Assembly (NCBI GenBank): GCA_039933635.1
Contig: JBDTNQ010000050.1
Location: 1 to 28,732, forward strand
From: JBDTNQ01 sp039933635
GTDB taxonomy: Bacteria > Acidobacteriota > Vicinamibacteria > Vicinamibacterales > SCN-69-37
Direction of reading: 5' to 3'
Length of the DNA: 28,732 nt
Shown here: piece by piece, positions 21,657-28,597 of the stretch
How the letters are laid out: each line of letters begins with the position of its first letter
Position numbering within the stretch: the first letter of the stretch is position 1
The notes under the pieces: model-generated
What the model was told of the DNA's origin: nothing
Seen by the model: the letters and a program-made list of their open reading frames with translations, nothing else
Databases searched by the model: none
Position numbers and translations under genes: made by a program

Positions 21657-22890
21657 TTGCCCGCGCCAACTCCGCGATCCGCCGTTCGAGAAACCGACGC
21701 TCCGGGCCCTGGCGGGCCAGGGCCCGCGCTCGGGCGTAGGCCGTTTTCGCCTCATCGACACGGCCCAGACGACGGCAGAGATCGGCGCGGGCGGAGTGCG
21801 CCCAGAGATAGTCATCCAATTCGCCACCGGCGAGCACGCGATCGATCTCGACGAGGCCGGCCTCTGGACCGTCGCGCATCGCAATGGCCACCGCGCGGTT
21901 GAGCGCCACGACGGGCGTGGGATCGGCGCGGGCCAGGACGTCGTAGAGACCCGCGATCTGTGCCCAGTCTGTTTCGTTCGCGGTGGGCGCGGACGCATGC
22001 ACGGCGGCAATTGCCGCCTGCAGGGTGTACGGGCCAAATCGCCGCGACGAGATCGCGCGTTCCACCAGCGATTCGCCCTCGGCGATCAGGTGCCGGTCCC
22101 AAAGCGCTCGATCCTGCTGCTCGAGCAGAACCGTGTCGCCATCAGGCGTGCTGCGCGCATCGCGTCGCGATTCGTGAATCAGCATCAACGCCAGCAGACC
22201 CATCGCCTCCGGCGCCGCCAGCAACTCGACCAGCACTCGCCCGAGCCGGATCGCTTCGCGCGACAGATCGCCTCGAGTGATGCTTTCGCCCGACGATGGT
22301 GAATACCCTTCGTTGAAAACCAGATAGACGACGTGTAGAACCGCATCGAGCCGCGACGGCAGGTCTTCGAAACCAGGGACCTGGTACGGAATGGTCGCAT
22401 CGCGGATTTTCGCCTTAGCTCGGACGATGCGCTGGGCGACAGTGGGGGCGGCCGTGAGAAACGCCCGCGCGATCTCCTCCGTCGTCAATCCACACACTTC
22501 ACGGAGCGTCAACGCGACCTGCCCGTCCGGCGGCAAGGCCGGATGACAGCACGTGAAGATCAGCCGCAGCCGATCGTCCTCGACGATCTCAGTCTCAGGT
22601 GCCGCGGCCATTGTGGATTCGAGGTGGATTGCGAGCGCGCCAAGCGACGCGTCGAACCGCGCGCGGCGGCGCAGCGTGTCAATCGCCTTGAACCGTCCGG
22701 CGGACACCAACCACGCGCGGGGGTTCGCCGGCATTCCCTCACGCGGCCACTGCTCCACAGCAGCGATGAAGGCATCGTGGACCGCTTCTTCCGCCAGGTC
22801 GAAGTCGCCGAGGAGACGGATCAGCGTCGCGAGAACGCGGCGTGATTCGGCACGGTAGATCGCGTCGACCCGAGACTGAATGTCGGACAT
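21643..22890 (-). CDS. ECF42-type RNA polymerase sigma factor with C-terminal TPR-like domain
   Basis: A 415-residue sigma-70 factor. Region 2 is at about 8-80 (LGDFDLAEEAVHDAFIAAVEQW, then FKAIDTLRRR) and region 4 at about 105-165 (LRLIFTCCHPALPPDG, LREVCGLTTEEIARAF, then RIVRAKAKIRD). The linker YLVFNEGY at 189-196 and a long helical C-terminal extension (200-415) with TPR-like pairs such as RADLCRRLGRVDEAKTAYARA are hallmarks of ECF42. No anti-sigma factor gene is present, as is usual for this group, where the extension controls activity. ATG 22890 is chosen. It follows the DGPF gene, its standard partner. Confidence 0.92.
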   Translation of the reverse strand: MSDIQSRVDAIYRAESRRVLATLIRLLGDFDLAEEAVHDAFIAAVEQWPREGMPANPRAWLVSAGRFKAIDTLRRRARFDASLGALAIHLESTMAAAPETEIVEDDRLRLIFTCCHPALPPDGQVALTLREVCGLTTEEIARAFLTAAPTVAQRIVRAKAKIRDATIPYQVPGFEDLPSRLDAVLHVVYLVFNEGYSPSSGESITRGDLSREAIRLGRVLVELLAAPEAMGLLALMLIHESRRDARSTPDGDTVLLEQQDRALWDRHLIAEGESLVERAISSRRFGPYTLQAAIAAVHASAPTANETDWAQIAGLYDVLARADPTPVVALNRAVAIAMRDGPEAGLVEIDRVLAGGELDDYLWAHSARADLCRRLGRVDEAKTAYARARALARQGPERRFLERRIAELARARPRT

Positions 22891-22926
22891 GGCGGAGAGG
22901 GCGACTCCCGTGACGCCCAGAAAGTG

Positions 22927-22981
22927 CCCCGGACCTGAAGGTCCGGGGCTCCACGGACAGTCTGGCACCGGGGCTCCACCG
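22927..22981 (+). repeat. REP-like palindrome, copy 6, near-perfect
   Basis: CCCCGGACCT, a two-base loop GA, then AGGTCCGGGG, followed by CTCCACGG; a second half-unit, CACCGGGGCTCCACC, follows at 22966-22980. The 10-bp perfect stem sits between the DGPF gene and the sigma factor gene, where it could attenuate or stabilise the shared mRNA. Confidence 0.75.
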
Positions 22982-22991
22982 AGAGCGTCGA

Positions 22992-23339
22992 CTAGTGCAC
23001 CATGATCGGCCGCACTTCGATGGTTCCGATCTTCGCGGAGGGAATCCGCGAGGCAACCGAGATCGCCTCGTTCAGGTCCTTCGCCTCGATGAGGTAGTAG
23101 CCTCCGAGCTGTTCCTTGGTTTCCGCGAATGGGCCGTCGGTCGCCGACATCTTGCCGTTGCGCACGCGTACAGACGTCGCCGTCGCGACCGGCTGCAGGG
23201 CGTTGCCGCCAAGATAGTGGCCGCTGGTCTTTACCGATTCGGTGTACGCCATGTACTCGCCCATGAAAGCGTCAGCCTCGCCCTTCGTCATGGACCCCAG
23301 CTTCTTTTCGTCGTCGTAGATCAGGCACAGGTACTTCAT
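22992..23339 (-). CDS. YCII-related (DGPF) protein, partner of the ECF42 sigma factor
   Basis: A 115-residue YCII-like protein carrying the DGPFAETKE motif (68-76), with MKYLCLIYDDE at the start and LGGYYLIEAKDLNEAISVASRIP after it. ATG 23339 is preferred over the TTG six bases upstream because GGAG sits nine bases before it. DGPF genes are the constant neighbours and likely targets of ECF42 sigma factors; their biochemical activity is not settled. The gene is 101 bases ahead of the sigma gene and is preceded by an ECF42-like promoter. Confidence 0.93.
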   Translation of the reverse strand: MKYLCLIYDDEKKLGSMTKGEADAFMGEYMAYTESVKTSGHYLGGNALQPVATATSVRVRNGKMSATDGPFAETKEQLGGYYLIEAKDLNEAISVASRIPSAKIGTIEVRPIMVH

Positions 23340-23382
23340 CGTCAATCTCCAGGAATGTCGTTCACGGGGTGTGAACGCTGGA

Positions 23383-23411
23383 TAGTCGTCGGCAGATGGC
23401 CCGAATCGACA
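23383..23411 (-). promoter_or_regulatory. Candidate ECF42-dependent promoter
   Basis: On the minus strand TGTCGA (23411-23406) is followed after 17 bases by CGACTA (23388-23383). The reported ECF42 consensus, from Streptomyces work as I recall it, has TGTCGA at -35 and a CGA-containing -10. The start site would lie near 23376, some 37 bases ahead of the DGPF ATG. It suggests self-regulation of the pair; I found no second copy before the sigma gene itself. Confidence 0.6.
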
Positions 23412-23423
23412 TCGGGCCGCGAA

Positions 23424-24077
23424 CTATTTGATCTCGATTTCCGCAATCTCGACGACCGACGGGTCCGCGGTACGGGCGGCCATCCGATCACCCGGCTCAT
23501 GCCAGAGGTAGCTGCCAGGCTGGGCGCCCCGGACCACGACTTCGAGCCATCCGACCGGATGTCCGTGCTCCTGGAGGGTCGCGCCCGGCATCAGGGCGAC
23601 ACGGCTCAGACGGACGCGGTCGTTCTCGACGACGACCTCGTGCCCGGCCAGCTCGTCTGCCGTGGCGACCCGCCGAGTGGGTTGCCTGGCCAGCACCTCG
23701 ATGTCGATGATGTGCACGGGCGTGTCGCCGATGTTGGCCACCCGGTGGACGTACGGCGGTGTCGCCGAGTTGAAGACGAGTCGCCCAACGAGCGCGGTCT
23801 GCGGCGTGCCGGTCTCCGTCAGCGTGTCGGTTCGGGTCGGTGCCGTCGCAATTCGCACCGAGACGTTGTCGTTGGAATGTCGATGGAACAGGCTGGTGTA
23901 GCCGGGGGGAAAGTGGACATCGATCACCGCCAGCACGTCGTTCCGAAACACGGGATGGTGCTGCGGTTCCTGCTCGACGGGGACGATGATCGGCGCCTGA
24001 TCTCGCGCCGCGACCACGCCGGCCAGGAGAGCGAGCGTCGCGAGGGCAAGCGCGGCGGACGCGGAACGGGATCTCAT
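23424..24077 (-). CDS. Secreted cupin-like protein
   Basis: A 217-residue exported protein with a signal peptide (residues 1-24, ALALATLALLAGVVAA). It seems to hold two cupin-like halves: DVHFPPGYTSLFHRHSNDNVSVRIATA has an H-R-H metal pair, and LMPGATLQEHGHPVGWLEVVV has a second E-H-x-H group. It is not a close match to any named family I know. ATG 24077 overlaps the stop of the TauE-like gene by four bases, so it is translated with it. A role in binding a ligand or metal outside the cytoplasm is conceivable, but unproven. Confidence 0.75.
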   Translation of the reverse strand: MRSRSASAALALATLALLAGVVAARDQAPIIVPVEQEPQHHPVFRNDVLAVIDVHFPPGYTSLFHRHSNDNVSVRIATAPTRTDTLTETGTPQTALVGRLVFNSATPPYVHRVANIGDTPVHIIDIEVLARQPTRRVATADELAGHEVVVENDRVRLSRVALMPGATLQEHGHPVGWLEVVVRGAQPGSYLWHEPGDRMAARTADPSVVEIAEIEIK

Positions 24078-24838
24078 CGCTTCACCAGATACACGACGGC
24101 CACAACATAACCCAGGACAACGACAATCGCGCGAAGGCTTGATGGCCGGATTCGTCCAGCGAGGCGGCCGCCAATGGATCCGCCGGCAAGGGCGCCGATG
24201 GCCATCACCAGCGCCACGGTCCACAGCACCTGGCCCGAAAACAGAAAGTAGATCGCGGCCGACAAGTTCACGGCAAGCGCAATCGTCTGCTTCAGCGCGT
24301 TCAGCCGCGTCAATGTGTCGTCCAGCACCAGACCGAGAACGGCGAGCAGGATCACGCCGAGGCCCGCGCCGAAGTATCCACCGTAGATGGCGCCAAGTCC
24401 CACCGGCAGGCTGACATGCCACACGCTGTCCTGGCGTTTGTCATGACCCTCATGCGTCATGAGCCAGCGGCGGATTCGATCCTGCGCCGCCAGGAGCGTT
24501 GTCGCCACGAGAATCAAATACGGGATGAGCGCGCGGAAGGACTGTTCGCTGCCTTTGATGAGCAGAATCCCACCTACGACCCCGCCAATGGCGCCGATCG
24601 GCAACGTCATCCAGAGCCGTTTCGACTGCCCGGCGAGATCGCGTCGCTGGGCGAAGATCCCGCCCAGCATGCCCGGGCAGAGGGCCACGGTGTTCGTGAC
24701 ATTGGCCGCGACCGCCGGGATTCCAACGGCCGTGAGCACCGGAAACGAGATCAGGGTGCCTCCACCTGCGATGGCGTTGACCATGCCGGCCGCCAGCGCC
24801 GCGCCACCGACGAAGAAGTACTGCGTGACAGCGAGCAT
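24074..24838 (-). CDS. TauE/SafE-family membrane permease
   Basis: A 254-residue membrane protein of about eight helices. The first half has the family block AGMVNAIAGGGTLISFPVLTAVGIPAVAANVTNTVA, and the second GLGAIYGGYFGAGLGVILLAVLGLV, then LNALKQTIALAVNLSAAIYFL. These are the TauE/SafE (sulfite exporter) repeats. Members export sulfite, sulfoacetate or other organic anions; the substrate is not clear here. ATG 24838 is used since the frame beyond it shows no membrane or family features. Read eight bases after a GNAT gene and overlapping the secreted cupin gene. Confidence 0.92.
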   Translation of the reverse strand: MLAVTQYFFVGGAALAAGMVNAIAGGGTLISFPVLTAVGIPAVAANVTNTVALCPGMLGGIFAQRRDLAGQSKRLWMTLPIGAIGGVVGGILLIKGSEQSFRALIPYLILVATTLLAAQDRIRRWLMTHEGHDKRQDSVWHVSLPVGLGAIYGGYFGAGLGVILLAVLGLVLDDTLTRLNALKQTIALAVNLSAAIYFLFSGQVLWTVALVMAIGALAGGSIGGRLAGRIRPSSLRAIVVVLGYVVAVVYLVKR

Positions 24839-24846
24839 CGCGGCGC

Positions 24847-25296
24847 CTACGCCCCGCCGCCACTGTAGATGTTCGGCCGCGCGATTTCCATGTGCCGGTC
24901 GGGCGCGCGCAGCGGCGTGAAGCCAAACTGCGCATAGAGACCGTGAGCGTCCCGCGTCGCCAAGGAGAAGCGGCGCAGCCGCTGCAGATCCGGGTGCGCC
25001 ATGATCACGCGCATCAGCCACTTGCCGAGGCCGCGGCCCTGGTGCGATTCGAGAATATAGACATCGGCAAGATACGCGAACGTCGCGCGGTCCGTAATCA
25101 CACGCGCGAAGCCGATCTGCCGGCCCTCGTCGTACACGCCGAAACAGATCGCACCCTGGATACAGCGTTCGACGGTCTCGAGCGGGATGCCCGAGGCCCA
25201 GTACGAGCGCGTCAGGTAGGCGTGGATCGCCCGCACGTCAAGGCGCGCAGGATCGGTAGAGATGAGAAGGGCATCCTGTCGATCTTCGACGAACAC
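24847..25296 (-). CDS. GNAT-family N-acetyltransferase
   Basis: A 149-residue acetyltransferase. The fold shows LDVRAIHAYLTRSYWASGIPLETVERCI, then GFARVITDRATFAYLADVYILESHQGRGLGKWLM with QGRGLG as acetyl-CoA loop, and ATRDAHGLYAQFGFTPL. This matches a common bacterial GNAT subgroup with a YWASG-type start. The start is GTG 25296 with no strong ribosome binding site. It is first in the GNAT-TauE-cupin set. Confidence 0.9.
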   Translation of the reverse strand: MFVEDRQDALLISTDPARLDVRAIHAYLTRSYWASGIPLETVERCIQGAICFGVYDEGRQIGFARVITDRATFAYLADVYILESHQGRGLGKWLMRVIMAHPDLQRLRRFSLATRDAHGLYAQFGFTPLRAPDRHMEIARPNIYSGGGA

Positions 25297-25418
25297 GAAC
25301 CGTGCTTTCTCAGGGAGGCATCAGCCCTGCAGCCTCCACGCCTCGTCGAGGAATCCCTGCGATTCCACGAACTGCGGGAGGTCGCGCTAATTATTGCCGG
25401 GTTTGGTGACGTCTACCA

Positions 25419-25453
25419 CCGGTCAGTCCGGCGGCCGTCCGCCGACAGACCGG
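25419..25453. terminator. Strong GC hairpin downstream of the hydrolase gene
   Basis: CCGGTCAGTCCGGCGG and CCGCCGACAGACCGG pair with about thirteen matches and a four-base loop. It lies in the 196-base gap (25297-25492) between the GNAT start and the hydrolase stop, in which I see no gene. It may end transcription of the hydrolase gene; no U tract follows. Confidence 0.4.
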
Positions 25454-25492
25454 TCCGAGCGGGCGGACTCCGGGTTGTGATGCGCGCGGGCA

Positions 25493-26656
25493 TCAGTAGC
25501 CCACCTTTACAATGCCCTGCTTCTGGGCGTTGACCGACCCCTGCAGCAGCCACTCGCGTGACGCTTTGAACATGAGCGTGTGATTCAGCTCCCACATGGC
25601 GTTGTGAGACGAGCAAGCGAGATCGACCGACACCTTCTCGGCGGAACCCAACGCCGCATGGAGTTCACGAACACGCTCCGGCAACACCTGCTTGTCGTGC
25701 TGTCCCGCGATCGTCAGCACCGGCGCCTTCAACTGGCCGGCCATGGCCGCGTTCCAGCCCCACGTGGTCGTTGATGGCGCCCGGCGTACGCCGCTGCCCC
25801 ACGTGGCGCCCACCGGGTCGGACGCCACCATCGCGCTCCAGACGGCATCGCGTGTCGACACGTCGTACTGGTTCGGACATCCGACCTGGCGGTCCCAGTT
25901 CGCGGCGAACTCGTCGAGCGACTGCGTGTTGAATGCGGTGCCGTTGGCGGGCATCGGCGTTGGCGGCGTTGGCGATGCTCCGGCCGCATACGCAGGAGCC
26001 AGCAGCACCAGACGACCGACCTTCTGCGGATTCTGCGCGGCGTAGCCCGCCGCTCGGGGCGCGCCGAGCGACCACGCGACGAGGTGGACACGGTCGACGT
26101 GCCGAAGGGCGCGCACGTAGTCCACGGCCGCGCCCACATCGTTCCAGTCGGACGCGATGGTGGTCGCAGGATGGGCGTAGGAAGCCGCGCACGGCGCCAG
26201 CAGCAGACTCGGCACGAACTGGGCCTGCTGCTCCGCGGAGAGATTACATGGATCGTTCATCACCGTCGGACGAGTCGACCGGCCGTAGCCGGTCATGTCC
26301 ACCGAGAACGTGTCGAAGCCCGCGTCCGCCAGGTACGCCATCCAGCTGAAACCGTCGGCGGGCGTATCGAACGCCACCTCCGCCGGAGTTCCCGCACCAT
26401 GGACGAACAGGACAACACGATCGGTGTTGACGGCGCGGCGCAGAGCGACCGCGGGCGCGCGCTCGCGCACGTACAACTGCGCCATCTCGCCATTCATCGA
26501 CGGCACCGCCGATTTCACACCGACGTAGTGGTCGATGGTCAGCGCATCCGGCGTCTCTGACGCCGCCAGACCTCGAATGACGGGGCTCACGCCAGCAAGA
26601 CAGATGGCGGCGGCGGCGAGAAGAGGAGCGGCGAATCGCAACGCGTGTGTGCGCAT
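25493..26656 (-). CDS. Exported alpha/beta hydrolase
   Basis: A 387-residue protein with a signal peptide (residues 1-22). HGAGTPAE (86-93) is the oxyanion region, FDTFSVDMTGYGRSTRP (114-130) the strand-loop, and VHLVAWSLGAPRAAGYA holds the nucleophile S196 in A-W-S-L-G. The normal first Gly of G-x-S-x-G is Ala. The Asp in IAGQHDKQVLP and a late His (SSHNAMWE) complete the triad. DPCNLSAEQQ and VGCPNQYD suggest a disulfide pair in the cap. The enzyme class is not clear, though esterase or peptidase activity is likely. Two CTATAG boxes precede the start, with no confident -35. Confidence 0.88.
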   Translation of the reverse strand: MRTHALRFAAPLLAAAAICLAGVSPVIRGLAASETPDALTIDHYVGVKSAVPSMNGEMAQLYVRERAPAVALRRAVNTDRVVLFVHGAGTPAEVAFDTPADGFSWMAYLADAGFDTFSVDMTGYGRSTRPTVMNDPCNLSAEQQAQFVPSLLLAPCAASYAHPATTIASDWNDVGAAVDYVRALRHVDRVHLVAWSLGAPRAAGYAAQNPQKVGRLVLLAPAYAAGASPTPPTPMPANGTAFNTQSLDEFAANWDRQVGCPNQYDVSTRDAVWSAMVASDPVGATWGSGVRRAPSTTTWGWNAAMAGQLKAPVLTIAGQHDKQVLPERVRELHAALGSAEKVSVDLACSSHNAMWELNHTLMFKASREWLLQGSVNAQKQGIVKVGY

Positions 26657-26708
26657 ACCTGACCTATAGGTTGGGAGGCCACACTATAGACCAAAAGGCT
26701 TTCAGCTC

Positions 26709-26742
26709 AGGACTCACCGTTCGAGAACCGGCCGTGAGTCCT
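26709..26742 (-). terminator. Hairpin at the DinB stop, probable terminator
   Basis: AGGACTCAC and GTGAGTCCT form a perfect 9-bp stem. On the minus strand the hairpin begins at the DinB stop codon and is followed by a T4 run 14 bases later. Weak U tract; position supports a terminator. Confidence 0.5.
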
Positions 26743-27217
26743 AGACGGCAATCACCGCCTGCACCTGCCGCAGATGATGCACCGCGTGGCCCGCGAGAGT
26801 CGTGAGAACGTCTTCCACGTCGATGTCGCCACGGTCCGCGTGGACCGTGCGTTGCCTGCGCTGTGCGGGGGTGAGCGACGAGGCGAAGTCGAGGGTCATC
26901 TTGCGGACCGCCTCGAACGCCGCCAGCGCCGTGGGGCCATCGACGACCTCCGCCTCGCTCATGAGGTCGTCCTGCTCGAATGGCTGAATGACGTAGTCGG
27001 ATGATGCCACGGCAAAGCGCAGCCGCAAACCGAAGATCATCTCCCACTGCACGACGTGGACGAGCACCTGACGGACCGTCCACTTTCCTGGCGCGAGGGG
27101 CTGATCCCAGAGCGCAGGCGTCAGACGCCCGCCAAGGGCACGGTATTCGTCGAACGACTGCTGCAGCACTTCCACGGGATCGCGTCCCGTCACGTATTCG
27201 CTGTAGGGTGTCGGCAT
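26741..27217 (-). CDS. DinB-family protein
   Basis: A 158-residue four-helix-bundle protein of the DinB/YfiT type, a family of metal-binding proteins that includes thiol S-transferases and damage-inducible proteins. The likely metal ligands are H54 in VLVHVVQWE and H144-x3-H148 in GHAVHHLRQ. ATG 27217 is chosen: GAGG lies five bases upstream, while the GTG at 27223 has no good ribosome binding site. That ribosome binding site overlaps the stop region of the dehydrogenase gene, so the two are co-translated. A role in detoxification is possible. Confidence 0.92.
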   Translation of the reverse strand: MPTPYSEYVTGRDPVEVLQQSFDEYRALGGRLTPALWDQPLAPGKWTVRQVLVHVVQWEMIFGLRLRFAVASSDYVIQPFEQDDLMSEAEVVDGPTALAAFEAVRKMTLDFASSLTPAQRRQRTVHADRGDIDVEDVLTTLAGHAVHHLRQVQAVIAV

Positions 27218-27224
27218 GCGCACC

Positions 27225-28235
27225 TCACTTCGACAGGTCGACGAGAACCTTCATCACGGGTCCTCCGCCGAGGGCTTCTTCCATGCCTTTCTGGAGATCC
27301 TCGAGAGGAATGCGCCGCGTCACGAGCGGTGCGACGTCGATCGCGCCGCTTGACACAAGCCGAATCGACTCTTCCCACGCGCCCCGCGTGTACAGCCGGC
27401 TGCCGTGCATCTTCAATTCGCGTCCGAACATGGGATAGAGATTGATCGCGACCGGTTCCGAGTGAATCGCGATGATGCTGACCGTGCCCCACACGCGCAC
27501 GAGCTCGGTGATGATCCGCACCGGCTCTGGACTCCCACTCACTTCGAACGCAACATCTGCGCCGTCGCCGCCGGTCCAGTCCTTGACGACCTGAATTGTG
27601 TCCTGCTCGGGCCCGATGGTCTCGAGCCCGAGGGTCTTCAGCATCTCGAGCCGATGAGGGTTGATCTCGACGACCTTGACGCGTGCGCCACGATGCCGGC
27701 AGACGAGCGCGATCAAGCACCCGATTGGTCCCCCACCGAAGACAACGACGGCATCGCCACTCTTCACCTCAGCCCGCCCGACATCGTGGGCGGCAACCGC
27801 CAGCGGCTCGATCAGCGCGGCATCGTCATCCTTCAGCGACGTCGGCACCTTGAGCAGCCGATGGGTCGGGACGGCCCAGAACTCCTGCATACCGCCCGGG
27901 GCGTCCACTCCGAGGACTTTAAGGTTGTAGCAGAGGTAGCTCGCGCCCATGCGGCACGCGCGACACGTGCCGCAGTAGAGGACCGGCTCGACCACCACGC
28001 GATCGCCCGGCGCAAACGCCGGATCGGGCGATGACACGACGTCTGCGAGAACCTCGTGACCAATCGTGTTCCCTTTCGGCACGCGGTGGTCGAGATGCCC
28101 CTGAAAGATGTGGAGGTCGCTGCCGCAGATGCCCACGCGACGGATGTGCAGCAGCGCTTCGCCCTCCGCGGGCGTGGGCACGGCGGCCGTTCCGGTCGTG
28201 AATGTTCGATTGCCCTGATAGAACGACGCGCGCAT
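27225..28235 (-). CDS. Zinc-dependent MDR-family alcohol/polyol dehydrogenase
   Basis: A 336-residue medium-chain dehydrogenase of the sorbitol/L-idonate/threonine dehydrogenase type. Catalytic zinc ligands C37 (GICGSD), H60-E61 (GHE) and E143 (EPLAVA) are present, as are four structural zinc cysteines C88, C91, C94 and C102. The NAD-binding Rossmann motif is GGGPIG (167-172), and VKVVEINPHR after strand 2 has the acidic residue for NAD. ATG 28235 is preceded by AGGAG at seven bases; the longer frame crosses a hairpin. The substrate is probably a polyol or sugar acid. It is followed by DinB with a small gap. Confidence 0.94.
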   Translation of the reverse strand: MRASFYQGNRTFTTGTAAVPTPAEGEALLHIRRVGICGSDLHIFQGHLDHRVPKGNTIGHEVLADVVSSPDPAFAPGDRVVVEPVLYCGTCRACRMGASYLCYNLKVLGVDAPGGMQEFWAVPTHRLLKVPTSLKDDDAALIEPLAVAAHDVGRAEVKSGDAVVVFGGGPIGCLIALVCRHRGARVKVVEINPHRLEMLKTLGLETIGPEQDTIQVVKDWTGGDGADVAFEVSGSPEPVRIITELVRVWGTVSIIAIHSEPVAINLYPMFGRELKMHGSRLYTRGAWEESIRLVSSGAIDVAPLVTRRIPLEDLQKGMEEALGGGPVMKVLVDLSK

Positions 28236-28249
28236 TGTGTCTCCTGTTG

Positions 28250-28286
28250 AAGAGACCGGGTGTGGAACCGCAACACCCGGTCTCTT
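28250..28286. repeat. 14-bp-stem hairpin before the dehydrogenase
   Basis: AAGAGACCGGGTGT and its exact reverse complement ACACCCGGTCTCTT flank a nine-base loop. On the minus strand it lies between the stop of the 81-residue gene and the dehydrogenase ribosome binding site. A related arm, CAACAGCCGGTCTCTTAG, is repeated directly at 28300, 29 bases from CAACACCCGGTCTCTTGG at 28271 (20 of 22 bases alike up to TCAC). It could be a terminator or a mobile hairpin element; a U tract is lacking. Confidence 0.6.
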
Positions 28287-28327
28287 GGTCACTGAACTGC
28301 AACAGCCGGTCTCTTAGTCACCGCACT

Positions 28328-28573
28328 TCAAGACTCGATCTTCCTGATTTCGGCATCCAGGTGCTCGAGCGTGTGCTCGAGCACCGCCCGATGGCGACGA
28401 TCGCAGGCCTGTTGCAGGTCCTGGAGCGTCTTCGCGCGGGCAAGCTTCAGACTCGTCCGTTTGACGTCACGCGCGCGTTCTTCCGGCGGCTGCTCAGGCG
28501 CCGGGACGCGCTTCTCCGCGCGCGCGTCGGCGATCTGATCTTCGACGGATTTGCTTTCCCAGCCGCGCGCCAT
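28328..28573 (-). CDS. Small charged helical protein, 'MARGWESKS' family
   Basis: An 81-residue hydrophilic protein, MARGWESKSVEDQIADARAE at the start, rich in Arg, Glu and Ala and predicted to be largely helical. The C-terminal half, LARAKTLQDLQQACDRRHRAVLEHTLEHLDAEIRKIE, reads as a coiled coil. I associate the MARGWESKS start with a small uncharacterised family in Acidobacteriota. No function is known. It is the first gene (as seen) of the minus-strand run, upstream of the dehydrogenase. Confidence 0.75.
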   Translation of the reverse strand: MARGWESKSVEDQIADARAEKRVPAPEQPPEERARDVKRTSLKLARAKTLQDLQQACDRRHRAVLEHTLEHLDAEIRKIES

Positions 28574-28597
28574 GTCGCATTGTAGGCTGCGCGCGTA

